From: Paulinella micropora
Taxonomy: Eukaryota > Cercozoa > Imbricatea > Euglyphida
Length of the DNA: 54,724 nt
Assembly: GCA_009731375.1 (NCBI GenBank)
Contig: BJOX01000160.1
Location: 229,666-284,389 of the forward strand
Reading direction: 5' to 3'
Shown here: piece by piece, positions 11,814 to 21,907 of the stretch
How positions within the stretch are numbered: the first letter of the stretch is position 1
Layout of the letters: every line of letters begins with the position of its first letter
Notes under the pieces: generated by a model
Databases searched by the model: none
What the model saw: the letters and a program-made list of their open reading frames with translations, nothing else
What the model was told of the DNA's origin: nothing
Position numbers and translations under genes: made by a program

Positions 11814-11994
11814 GGGGCGTGCGGAAGGCTGCCACCGAAAATACAAACAGGTGTACGTGCGGAAGGCTGTCACCAAATATTTAAATCTGGTGTGTGTGCG
11901 GAAGGCTACCACCAGTCTGGTGTGTGTGCGGAAAGCTACCACCAGTCACACTAAGTGGATTGTGCGGAAGGCTGCCACTTAGTCGTTAGTATAA
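11814..11994 (+). promoter_or_regulatory. Array of five covarying stem-loops in the retrotransposon leader
   Basis: Five copies of GTGCGGAAGGCT (one reads GTGCGGAAAGCT) each sit between complementary flanks that differ from copy to copy. The stems are CGGGGC/GCCACCG (one bulged A), GGTG-t-AC/GTCACC, CTGGTG-t-GT/ACCACCAG (twice) and CTAAGTGG/CCACTTAG. A T bulge recurs at the same place in three of them. Inside the loop, GC/GC can close a GGAAR pentaloop. Stem covariation with a fixed loop indicates selected RNA structure. The place, between primer site and gag, is where packaging, dimerisation or Gag-binding signals usually lie. Confidence 0.75.
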
Positions 11995-12045
11995 CTAATC
12001 ATTTCCTAACTCTATCTCGCTTCTCTACTCACAGAGAAAGCAACA

Positions 12046-13322
12046 TTGGTAGTCGAGCCTCCCTCCTACCTTCCGCCCTTGGTACGGCCGAACAATATGA
12101 CGTATCAAGGTTCTGACTTAGTAAAAATGATGCTAGACCCTCCAAAGTTCAATCATGGAAAAGAATGGGAGCTGTTTGAGTACACCTTTACATCAGTTAC
12201 AGGTGTCACACACACAGAAATCCTTCCATAATTCCGGGCTTTGAGACTCATCCCTTAGCCAAACCTATATAACTACCTGTACGACCTGATTCCCCTTCAG
12301 CATCCGATGCACCCTTCAAATCACCTGCAAAGGAAGAGGAAGAAGAAGAGGACGAAGAAGAGACAGTAGTAGTAAAGAGGAGAAAGACGAGGGAAAGAAA
12401 GAAGAGTGTCAAGAAACTGCAAGTGCAAAAACTGCCTCTGCCCCCGCCACTGCTATACCTACGGACCAAAAATCTAAAATATCAGTGTTGACGAGGGGGA
12501 GTAAGCCGTCACCACTATTTGCATTACAATTGGGAGCCGGATATTACACGAAAGAGAAAGAAGCTAAGCTAAACAGATTGCTCTATGCCTTTCTACTTCA
12601 ATCATGTGCTCACGATAGGAAGGTGATGACTATAATGAGGCAGGGGGATACGGACGGCGTAAAGTGTTTCCTCGCCCTCAAAAAACATCATGGAGGTCTT
12701 GACCTCATAAGGTTTGAAGAGGACCAGGAAAAACTATACCACTCGTACCCTAAGAAGGTTAGTGAGGTGAGTAGCTGGCTAGCCGACTATCTCACGACTA
12801 TCAAAACACAAGAAAAGACGATGGGAGTGATACCAGAGATGATGAAGACAGGCATGATCATGAAGAAATTAAAACACCTACCTGTCTTACCAAGCCTACT
12901 ATCGCAACACTTGGTGTCCTCTTTTGCCTACTCAAAGACCTAAGCTGCCTGAATTCATCAAAGTAGTAGAGCAGTTAGCTCAGAGCAATGTATCAGAAAC
13001 TAAAATGCGTAAACTCTATGGATCTGGTAGCTCTAAGAGCGACCCTATCACTATCAACACAGTAGCAGGAATAGCTCAGGGCAAGAAGAAGAGCAAGTCA
13101 TCACAGGCTTATGGTGAGGGGGAGGACAGTATTTGTTGGAACTGTCTGTCCCCTGACCATAAGATTGCTTTCTGTCTAGTCAGATGTCAACCTAAGGACT
13201 GTCCCAAGGACGGACATGGTCCCTTGAAATGCCCCATAAGAAGGAGAACTAGGGTCTCTGATAAGTTGCGTGGGAAGGAGAAGATGATTCAGCGCTTAAG
13301 CTTATCATTTTCTTCTTTTTAA
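12046..13322 (+). pseudogene. Copia gag with CCHC zinc knuckle (frame-broken)
   Basis: Gag-like sequence spread over three frames. It starts near 12046 with PPSYLPPLVRPNNMTYQG and KFNHGKEWELFEYTF. 12485-12943 is helical and resembles copia Gag (LNRLLYAFLLQSC, SYPKKVSEVSSWLADYL). 12924-13322 carries a CX2CX4HX4C knuckle (CWNCLSPDHKIAFC) followed by further Cys residues. Gag would coat the element RNA in virus-like particles, with the knuckle binding RNA. Between 12232 and 12485 is a Glu/Lys-rich stretch with frame breaks. At least two frameshifts mean this copy cannot make full Gag without another copy in trans. Confidence 0.7.
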
Positions 13323-14378
13323 TGAAGTCTGCTGCTTTCAGCTTTCGTCCCTCTCCTCTGCTGCCTTCCTTCTTCTTCTTCTTTGCTCCTTCTTCTTTCT
13401 TCTTGTGTCTGTCTGTCTTCTCACTCTGACTGTCATCTCTCTGACTCCTCTAACTCAGCCTCCACTCTGAAAGTGAAGAAGAAGATGAACCCCCAACTAA
13501 CCAATCTCCTTCTGAGTCTGAAGAAGAATCAGAAGTAGATGGTGAGTTGGGGATTCACCACATGGCAATTATGATGATGGGGAGACTGAGAGAAGATGAT
13601 AGTGGTGTGTATGTTGAGGAAGACACCCCCCCATGCCACTTTTATCTCACGCATCTAAGCCACCTGGCGCAAGAAGTAGAGGGGGAGGAGGTGTTGAGAG
13701 TGGTGTGCATAGAGGAGAGCAGAAAGGACATGCATCATCTATACAAAATGACTCCACACACACTCGCCCCACTATTCCACCCCTTCACGAGAATAAGTTT
13801 TTGACCACCCTTGACGTATAGTTGACTGTCATGTCACAAGCAGTAAGCAGTGTGAGGCGACAGTGCCAGATACAGGAGTTAGGTGCTCGTGGAGATAGGG
13901 AGCGGCAAGAAAGGGGGTGCAGGGTGGGAAGTGTGCTGCTAGACTGATAGACCATGACTTTTGCTCACTTCATGTTGATCAAGAAAGGAAGAGAGGTGAA
14001 ATATTGAGCAAGTACAGGGAAAAACTGAACCTAGGGTTGCTTGCCCCCCCATGATGCTATGTATTACGAACCCGCCACTTTGTTTACACACATCACTTTG
14101 TGGAAAGCAAACACCAACCCTGCTCAATCCAACAACGCAACTGCATCTCTTTGCACAACCACTACTACTACTACTACTACTACTGGGCCTAGGCCTTCGG
14201 TTTAATGAAGTTAACAATTTAACCTCTGGTCGATCCATACAAATCGTTAGCTCAAGAGCTATTGATTTAACTAGATGTTGACCTACGTCTCAAGTTATTA
14301 AAGGTAATGAGAAATTATTAAAATATTAAAGTATTAAAATAAAATGACTTAGATTAAAAATATTAAAATAAAATAATA
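13323..14378 (+). other. Copia internal region, low complexity, no intact gene
   Basis: Acidic Glu/Ser-rich coding remnants (SESEEESEVDGELGI at 13516-13560, running to a stop at 13804) suggest a Gag-protease linker. The rest is non-coding and includes a short ACT run near 14160 and AT-rich DNA leading to the SINE. Confidence 0.45.
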
Positions 14379-14646
14379 GTGCTTCTCTGTCAATGGCTGA
14401 TGCATTTCTGCACATGCGCCTCCATCGTCTCACCCGTGAGGGGAGTACAAAGAATTGACGATAAGCTCTAATGACACCCCCGCAAGGGCAGTTCCAACAC
14501 TTCCAGACGGGCCGGTATGTTCAATGAAAATACTGGTCCAGACGGACCGGTATGTTCAATGAAAATACTGGTGGCACCGACGGGAATCGAACTGGCGACA
14601 GGGCCCAGATGGTAGAACTTGACCACTGGGCTATCACGGTGTCAAA
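14379..14646 (-). mobile_element. tRNA-derived SINE, copy 1
   Basis: On the minus strand the element starts with a tRNA-like head at 14643-14572: an A box TAGCCCAGTGG (14633-14623), a B box GTTCGATTCC (14592-14583) and acceptor-like ends GACACCG/CGGTGCC. Then come a 35-bp unit in two tandem copies (14506-14540 and 14541-14575), a unique body, and a tail that runs into an ATTA-rich tract. Its last 74 bp recur at 54651-54724 with about three mismatches. It is inserted in the copia element between gag and protease. An AAT microsatellite (14649-14694) abuts the head. Confidence 0.8.
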
Positions 14647-14648
14647 AT

Positions 14649-14654
14649 AATAAC

Positions 14655-14697
<43 letters not shown>

Positions 14698-14842
14698 TAG
14701 TAATAACAATAATAATAAATATATATGGAATTAACAAATATATATATATGTATATATATATATAATATATATATATATATTAGATTAATCTTTTATGAAG
14801 TCAAAGTAAAGTTCTAGTTCAGTGAGGAACGAGAAAAAAAAA

Positions 14843-14883
<41 letters not shown>

Positions 14884-15012
14884 CACTACCACTACTACAT
14901 CCATAAGAGGAGTGGGAGAAACAGGGGAAGGAGTAGGGGGAGTAGGAGCAGGGGGAGTAGGAGTGAAAGTAGGAGGAGTAAGAGTAGGGGGAGTAGAAGT
15001 AGGAGGAGGGTG
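14649..15012. repeat. AAT, TA and ACT microsatellites and purine-rich tandem repeat
   Basis: AAT repeats (14649-14694), TA-rich sequence (14739-14780), ACT repeats (14844-14897) and a purine tract built from GGAGTAG-like units (14909-15012) with several GGGGG runs that could form G-quadruplexes on the plus strand. No exon is seen. Confidence 0.85.
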
Positions 15013-15180
15013 AGCAGTAGAGGGTAGACCGTCTGTACCTACTTTGTCTGTACCAACTTTGACCCACACTTCGTCTTCTCAACCTACCACTGCACTATCT
15101 GATACATCCTCATCACCTTTATTTGGACCCCCTGAGGTCATGGAAGAGGGAGAGCCAGGTAGAGTTGAGGATAGCAACGT

Positions 15181-16233
15181 TTGGTAAGGGACGGAAAGCG
15201 GGTGTTAAAAGGTGGAGGACTACCCCCCATCGAAGAAATACAACTCTTAGTTACTGCTCTCAATCAGGGACTTAAGAGTAGAACAGTGACAGACGGGTTG
15301 ATTACGAGCCAGGAGGGGGAATATGATGAATTCTATACAGAATTTTATTACGCTATGCATGATTGTGTCCTTACCCTTGCTACCAAACACAACAACCCGT
15401 TTGCACGATGCATCGTTTCTTCTTTCCCTTACATGGTAAAGGAGGTAGAGGATCTCGAGAATGTGTTGGGTGGAGTGACACCTCCAGAAGAAGACGAACC
15501 CCAAAGCACATCAGACACAGACACCACCACTTCATTCCCCGAACAACCACACTCTGAATGCTCTATCATGTTGATGGACAATAACTCTGACCACAGAACT
15601 GATAGCAGCAATATAGTGTGGGTAGACGATAGTGCAAGCGAAACACAGTCCCCAGATACATCTACGTTTGTTAGCCTTAAGAGAGCTCCACAGAAATTTT
15701 ATTAGAACCGAGTACAAAGGGAAGGTTTAATGAATCTGTCAGGAGCTCATGGGGAAGAAGTCAATGTCCTTGATGCCCACACTACCTACAACCCGCACCT
15801 AAAGTACGGATTAGTGGCTACTTCGGCATGTGTTCGTAAGGGTTTTGCTGTCATACACCAAAACAATCAAGTGATAGTGCTCAGGAAGCCTATTCTTATT
15901 ACGGAAGACCAAATCGTGGCTAGAGGGAGAGCACTCCCAAACCACTTGACGGTGTTTGATGCCCCGGGCACCCCACCTCTCAATCCTAACGAGTGGTATG
16001 AACCACAAGTACCTCTACTACTATGCCCCCCATCACAAGTGAGACTCCCGAGCCCGACGATGATAACAGTGTCACGTCGGACCCGGGGGGACAAGCTTGA
16101 CAACCCACCTCTCATCTTTCTCAGAAAACCAACCCACCTACATACCATGACATATACTGTTTATGGTCACCGTGCATTTGTGGTTGGCGATGTGACGTAC
16201 CTAATACATACGTACCCTACTCTACTGAGATAG
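15181..16233 (+). pseudogene. Copia protease region (degenerate)
   Basis: Two open stretches, 15181-15705 and 15730-16233, together resemble the copia aspartic protease. VWVDDSASETQ near 15620-15650 aligns with the DSGAS active-site loop but has Ala for the Gly. The second stretch (TTYNPHLKYGLVATSACVRKGFAVIHQNNQVIVL) matches the downstream strand pattern of copia proteases. A stop and frame change at 15703-15730 separate them. Its normal job would be to cleave the Gag-Pol polyprotein inside particles. Confidence 0.55.
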
Positions 16234-16733
16234 ATCACGAGAAAGATGAGAGGGCTGAGAGTAAGAGAGATAAAGCGCTAGGTAGTAAAGCTTTATGTCC
16301 TGTTGTTCGTCCTCACTATCATGAAAACATACATGCCACTGTGTTCCATCGTATGTGTAAGCACAGAGGAGTAAAAGCCATGGAGCGAATGGCTAATTAT
16401 ATGGGAGTAAAGATAGTGGGCAGAGAGTGGAGGGAACGAGTAATGAGATGCGAGTGGTGCTTAAAGAATAAGATAAAGAGAGTGCCCCATTTCAAAGACA
16501 ACCACCATGCGGTAGAACGCCACCCTGGGGTTCACATAACAATGGATACTCAGGGCTAGTGGAATACCTTATCGTGGGACGGGAAAAAGTACAAGTTCAC
16601 CGTCAAATGTCTTGCAGCTGGGTTTGAGTTAGACTATTATCTGAGACATAAGAATGAGTTTTTCACATGCTTCCTTAAGGCCGTTGCCTTCTTCGAACGG
16701 CATACGGGAAGAAAAGTGAAATTCTTAACTACT
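16234..16733 (+). pseudogene. Copia integrase, N-terminal part, interrupted
   Basis: Contains the HHCC zinc domain (FHRMCKHRG ... MRCEWCLKNK) and the start of the catalytic core, with the first Asp in HITMDTQG. An in-frame TAG follows at 16557. The core then continues (FTVKCLAAGFELDYYL, FLKAVAFFERHTGRKVKFLTT) and stops just before the second catalytic Asp, where the DIRS element begins. The rest of the core resumes at about 23141. Integrase would insert element cDNA into the genome. Confidence 0.8.
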
Positions 16734-16886
16734 GGTTTGCTCCGGGCTTCGCCCTGGAGTTAACCCCCCCTTTAAAGTCCCGAGGAGACGTTTCGCTTTT
16801 ACAGTAGTCCGGTCGGCGCGACGTAGCCGTGCCGGCGGAGCCGGCGCGTGTTTGATCCGGCGTCTGGTTAGGCCTAGGTTGCAAAG

Positions 16887-18195
16887 TTGGGAAGATTGAA
16901 AGACGCGTCAGAGAAACTATCTTCAATGCCTGCTATTGAAAAGAAAATCAAAGTTGGTAGCATTGTTTCAACTCTTGCAGCATATCACGTTCAAGACGAT
17001 TATTTATTTCAAAGATTTGGACAAAATTCTGAAACCGTACGAATCACCGGGGTCGTGATGAGTTTCACTGATAAACAGGCTACTATTCGCCTCAACACAG
17101 GGAAATCAATGGTCTGTGCAAGTCCCCCGTGGTTTGATTCGTATGGAAGATGAATCCAAGAAGTGGAAGTATTTGAATGCATCAAGGGAAGTGATTTGGG
17201 ACTCGAATACCGACCAGGTTGTCGAGCTGAAGTTTACTAAGATTCCCTTGAATGCTAATGTCTCACGTGATGATTTTATTAAGTCAATCAGAGACGTGAA
17301 TGGCATAATGGGGAATAGCAACGGTAGTAACGAGGCTAAGGGCAAGAAGCAGAAAGCCAAAGCAATTGCGACTCACCTCGAGAACTTATACAACGCTACA
17401 AATCTGCGAAAGTTGTATAACGAATACTTTACTGAGGTAAGAGAAGTCAAAGGGAATTCCAGTAAGGGGGTTGTCGCTTCAGCAATGGCATCTCAGATCG
17501 TAGACAAGGGAGTTGAGTGGCCCTTCATTGTCCAAGCCGAGCTTGTTGAGAAACAAGAGCAGAAAGACGATGACGACGATGACTTAGAGCCGGAGGCCGG
17601 TCAGCCTCGAAGCAAGAAGCAGAAAAAAGGCACGAAGCAAGAGATCGAACTTCAGAATGCCATCGATGATGCTCTGCGGAAACAAGAGGAGCTAAAGGCG
17701 AAGCTTGCCAATGCTCGTCAAGTTGGGAACAAAGGCAGAACTGTCCGCTTCGATGCTTCCGTGCTCTCAGAGTTGCAAGAGACCAACGAGGAGCTAGAAC
17801 GCAAAATCAAGGAGGCAGCCAACGAAAAAGGTATTGACTCCTCCTCCTTGCTCGCAGCACTTGGTTTTTCGACATCTGTTTCCGGAGATGAAAAGGCTAG
17901 ATTGACTCAAGAGTTTCAGAGTCTGCCGGGTTCCGAAAATGTAGATTTTGACGTACTCAAAAAGATAAAGTTGGGAAAAGAGTACATCAATCTCAAAGAG
18001 CTTCTGCCATCAAAAAAGAAAACTCTCGTTGGCGAAACTCATGAGTCGGAGCCCAACTCTGTTACTGTTGAGAAGTTCTTAGACTTAGTTCGTAGGCTCG
18101 TCGTCCTGTGCTCCAGACATCATCCTCAGCACGCTGAGGACATGTGGGAGCATTACCGTTACCTCGAGCTTATCGTCGCTAGGGCAATGGCATAA
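16887..18195 (+). pseudogene. DIRS Gag-like protein
   Basis: The 16887-17110 stretch (KIKVGSIVSTLAAYHVQDDY, VRITGVVMSFTDKQATIRL) has a beta-rich, small-barrel look. It continues after a one-base frame change near 17110 into a 359-codon frame ending at 18195. That frame has an acidic patch (DDDDDLEPEAGQ), a basic patch (RSKKQKKGTKQ), a predicted coiled coil (NAIDDALRKQEELKAKLANA) and a helical C-terminus. Position and composition suit the Gag analogue of DIRS elements, which would package the RNA. No recognised named domain. Confidence 0.6.
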
Positions 18196-18211
18196 GGGCA
18201 CCCTTCCCTTT

Positions 18212-18523
18212 GTGTTAGCTACATCCATCCTCGAGCCTCTCCCCCCCCCCTCTCATTCTTCCAACCAGTCCATTGGCCAAGGCGTCCTCAAGCAACAACA
18301 ACGCAGTGCGAACAATACCCGTGGTGGTGGACAAGCTAGACAGCAGAACCAGTGGTCGAAGAAGGTGTGCTTCAACTGGGCAGACGGCCGCGACTGTAGC
18401 TATAAGGAGGATTGCCGCTTCCTCCAGAAATGCCCGGTCTGCCCTGAAAACAAAGATCACAAACGAGTGGACTGCCCGGACAGTGGCAACGAGAAGTGGG
18501 GAAAGCGTAAGGCAAACAAGTGA
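18212..18523 (+). CDS. DIRS zinc-finger (nucleocapsid-like) ORF
   Basis: About 103 codons. A Gln/Arg/Gly-rich start is followed by CFNWADGRDCSYKEDC, then a CX2CX5HX4C knuckle (CPVCPENKDHKRVDC) and a basic tail (GKRKANK). It lies 16 bp after the Gag-like stop in another frame, so it is expressed separately or marks a frameshift in one longer Gag. The fingers suggest RNA or cDNA binding. Confidence 0.6.
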   Translation: MLATSILEPLPPPSHSSNQSIGQGVLKQQQRSANNTRGGGQARQQNQWSKKVCFNWADGRDCSYKEDCRFLQKCPVCPENKDHKRVDCPDSGNEKWGKRKANK

Positions 18524-18549
18524 TGGGGCCCTGGGAGTGAAGCTCTGCA

Positions 18550-19138
18550 GTGGAGCAAGTAGCTCTCAGGGTCGGCTTACATCAGGCGGAGGTCTCCTCA
18601 GGTGAGACTTCCTCTTCCACTGCTCTCTCCCTTTCTGACTCAACTCGCAGGACGTGGGATCCAGGTGGGCGCAAACACGCGACCAAGGTCAAAGTTGCTA
18701 AAGGAGGCAATCTTTCTTTCAGCAAGCTTCCCACTAACTTCGACTCCTTATCTTCTCATACTGTGGCCTTGGTGCCACCTGCTAATATGACTGGGCCCAC
18801 CGGCTCCACTTTTTTCCAGCTCTCGTCCCCACCGTCGAGAAGTGACTCAGCTCTTTCTTCCGTTCATGTTCAAGCTGTAGGGCATAGCTCATCTACCTCT
18901 ACAGCCCCTCTCGTTTCAGCTTTTTCTATCATTTCCAAAGAAGCTTCAGTGCTTCGCACCTCCTTAGATGGGCAAGTGTCACCTATCTCCTCTTTGTTGG
19001 GTACTTGTCCTGTCTCTTCTCCTACTTCTTCTTCTATCTCTCCTTGTTCGTTTTTGTCTCTCTCTTCCTGTCCTTCTATCAGCTTTGCAACCAGTCAGCA
19101 TTGGAAACTCCAACAACAACAGCAACGTCATCATCATC

Positions 19139-19211
<73 letters not shown>

Positions 19212-19309
19212 ACTACAACAACAACAACAACAGCAACAGCAACAACAACAACAACAACATCAACAAAAACAAAAACAAAAACAACAGCAACAACAACAGC
19301 AACAACAAT

Positions 19310-19346
<37 letters not shown>

Positions 19347-20140
19347 ACTTCAACTACAACAACAACAACAACTTCAACCTCAACAACCTCATCACTACCT
19401 ACAGTTTCAACAACAGCTACAGCAACACATTCAACCTTCATCGTCTCTGTCTTCCTCTCCTTGTGTTGCTACTTCTAGTAGTTTCCCCTTGGTGGGTTCC
19501 AGTTCTTCTTCTGCTCAGCAGCCTCTGGTGCTGTGTAATGAACAGAGTGGCTTGCAAGGCAAAGTGGTCCCTTCAAGCCTCTCTGCTTCTCCCTCTCTCA
19601 CTTCTGCTTCCTTTTTCGTCCCTTTCCCTAGGTGGATTTGGGACATTGCCAAGACTGAGGCTGAGGAAGAGATGGGCGGCTTGGTTCGCTCTCTTCCCCT
19701 GTCCAAGGTCTCTTCTTGTCGTGCAGTGTTGGGATTTTAGTCTCCCCCTCTGTGCCTTCTGATCTGTTGACAGCTGGGATCGTGTCCGTTGATTCCCTCC
19801 CTTCTCTGTTGTCAGAATTGGAGAGTGGAAACACCTGGTTGCATGACTTTCCCTTCTGGTCTTTCATCCTTCCTGCCTCTCCCTCTATTTCTCTTTCCTC
19901 CCTTATACCTAGGCTACGGCAGGCCAGAGTAGTTGCGTTGGTAGGGTTTCACGGCAAGGTGGAACTTTTGTGTTTCGAACCTTACACCACGCATGTTTGG
20001 TTCGTTCGTGACTCTTCTCGTGGCTTGCAGGTCGGGGTATAGCTCTGGTAGAGTCTAGGTTTCAGAGGGGGAGAGGTAGGAATATCCATTTCTTTGGTTG
20101 CAATGAGGGTGACAAGAGGTTTCAGCCGGCAAACGTGAGA
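18550..20140 (+). pseudogene. DIRS Ser/Gln-rich ORF with CAA-repeat expansion
   Basis: The 18550-19740 frame is Ser/Thr-rich, then carries a long polyglutamine tract (19108-19430) encoded almost wholly by CAA. It shifts into the 19716-20042 frame (SDLLTAGIVSVDSLPSLLSE, VALVGFHGKVELLCFE) and then another (FQRGRGRNIHFFGC) that leads toward the RT. At least two frame changes are needed. Its role is unknown; in DIRS elements this interval lies between Gag and RT. The CAA array also gives long spurious Thr, Asn and Val frames. Confidence 0.5.
19108..19430 (+). repeat. CAA trinucleotide array
   Basis: About 320 bp of CAA units with scattered CAG, CGA, CAT, AAA and CTT variants, in frame with the upstream Ser-rich ORF (polyGln). 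Confidence 0.95.
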
Positions 20141-20142
20141 TT

Positions 20143-21878
20143 TTGCCGGTTTGGAATGGTGTTATTAAACCATATAAATCTGTCTTCAAAGTAGATAATA
20201 TCGTGGGCCTTGCTAAGGTTTGCTTGCCGGAAGCAGAGGTCGTTTGGCTTGAGGGATTCCTTACGGGCACTGACACCCACTATAGAGGCACAGGAGAATT
20301 CTTACGCGATTATTCTCTTGCTCGTGCCCTCTCAGAGGAAGACAACCGTCAGATCTATGACGCCAACATGAAGGCAGTTGCGAAAGGCTTCATGGCGGGC
20401 CCGTTCACGAGGCCTCCCTTTCCGAACAACGCTTGCAGTCATCAAGCCATAGTCACGCGTGAGCATGCCATCCCGAAAGATAAGTGGCATCCTGAGAATG
20501 GAGAAAGGAGGTTAATCAATGACCTTTCCTTTCCCCGTTTTCTCTCCTTCAATCAGCTTTGCCCGAGAACGGATGATGGGGTAGAGTATTATACGCACGA
20601 CATGCAGATGGCTAGGATCATCCAAGCCGGTCCCGGTCGTGTCGTCTTTGGGGCAGATGTCAAGTCCGCTTACAACCAGACCCCGTTGCTGCCTTCGCTC
20701 TTCTGGCAACAGGTTTCTTCGTGCAGAGACCCCGTCACCAGCGACCTTGTGTACTTCGTTCTTCTTGTGCCCGGGTTTGGGGGCGTCTATGCCGCCGACG
20801 GCTGGAATCGTTATGCTAGAGCCCTCGAGTCTATCTTTCTCTACAATTCTATCCCAATGAAGCTTTATGTCGATAACAGTGACGTCGTCTGCGCTTCCTG
20901 GAAGGAAGCCAGGGCGCTCAGGTTGAAATTCGATAGCCTCTCTAAGTTTCTGGGGATTCCGTGGCACGAGGAATTTATTGGCCAGTCCTCCCTCGCGCCC
21001 TCGGTTGGCACAAGGACACTCGCAAGGGCTTTTGGTTCGTAGAGCTGCCCTCTGACAAGCGCAAGATCGTTCTTGACGCCTTGGACACCCTCGCTGGTGG
21101 CGGCTTCTACTCTGTCAAGTCTTTCGAGCGGCTCCTGGGCCTTTTGTGCTTTGTCTCCCAGATGCTCTTTTTTCTTCGGCCGGCGGTTGGAAACATGCGT
21201 ATAGCTTTCAACACCATGTCGACATCGCGTAGCAAAGGTGGCCGGTTTAGTTATAGAGCTTGCCAAGCTGCGAGGTGGGCACGCAGCCTTCTCCTTGACT
21301 CCAGCTTCCGTCTCCCGCTGTCGGACTTCCTTAAGACGGGACTTTATGACAAGGACTCGATGATATGGGTCGACGACCCCGCCAAGTGCACTCTTTGGTC
21401 CGATGCGAACTTTTGCGAGGTGGAGGGTTCGCAGTGGGGGAGGGGTGCCATTGCCATGGCCCCCTTTCGTTCCAAAGGTCTTTTCGTTTCTCGCTGTAGG
21501 TTCGTTGAAGAGTTAGCCCTTCTGCGCTCTGAGTCTCTAGTCGACTCGTCTCCGATGCGTGAGTTATTCAGTGCTTACGTTGCAGCCTTTGAGTTTGCGG
21601 TCGCACTGGGTTACAGAAAGTTTCATATTGTCACGGACTGTGCCCCGGCTGCTCACTGTCTGAACTCGTGCTACTCGCCTCGGACAAACATTCAGAGTCT
21701 CATTGACTCTTGGACTTCCAAGCTTTCTCTTCTTGGCGTTTCTCTCACTGCCTCTCAAGAGCCGCGTAAACGCATTCACATTGTCGATTTGTTGGCCCGT
21801 GCTCAGATGGCCCAAGCGACCGAGACCTGGCGCAAGTCGAACCCGTCCGAGCCTTCTTTGCGACCTCTTCAGCAGTAA
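20143..21878 (+). pseudogene. DIRS reverse transcriptase / RNase H (one frameshift)
   Basis: The first frame (20143-21042) has DIRS RT motifs: RRLINDLSFPRFLSFNQL, the first catalytic Asp in VFGADVKSAYNQTP, and LVPGFGGVYAADGWNRYA. The palm motif reads LYVDNSDVV where YVDD is usual, so the second Asp is Asn. The reading then passes to the 20961-21878 frame at about 20970-21000 (RALGWHKDTRKGFWFVELP). That frame holds the connection and an RNase H domain: LWSDANFCEV, AAFEFAVALGYRK and HIVTDCAPAAHCLN supply Asp, Glu and Asp. The enzyme would copy element RNA to cDNA. The frameshift and the YVDN site suggest an inactive copy, though YVDN could be a lineage trait. Confidence 0.8.
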
Positions 21879-21907
21879 CGGAAGTACCTTGGCTCGTCAC
21901 CTCTGCG

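Noticed and set aside
14572-14643. A functional tRNA gene
   Set aside because: A and B boxes are present, but there are extra bases between the acceptor stem and the D-arm, an imperfect acceptor stem, and a SINE body attached downstream; it is a SINE head.
18968-19762. Asn-, Thr- and Val-repeat frames over the CAA array
   Set aside because: Alternative frames of the CAA repeat; the Gln frame is the one continuous with a Ser-rich ORF.
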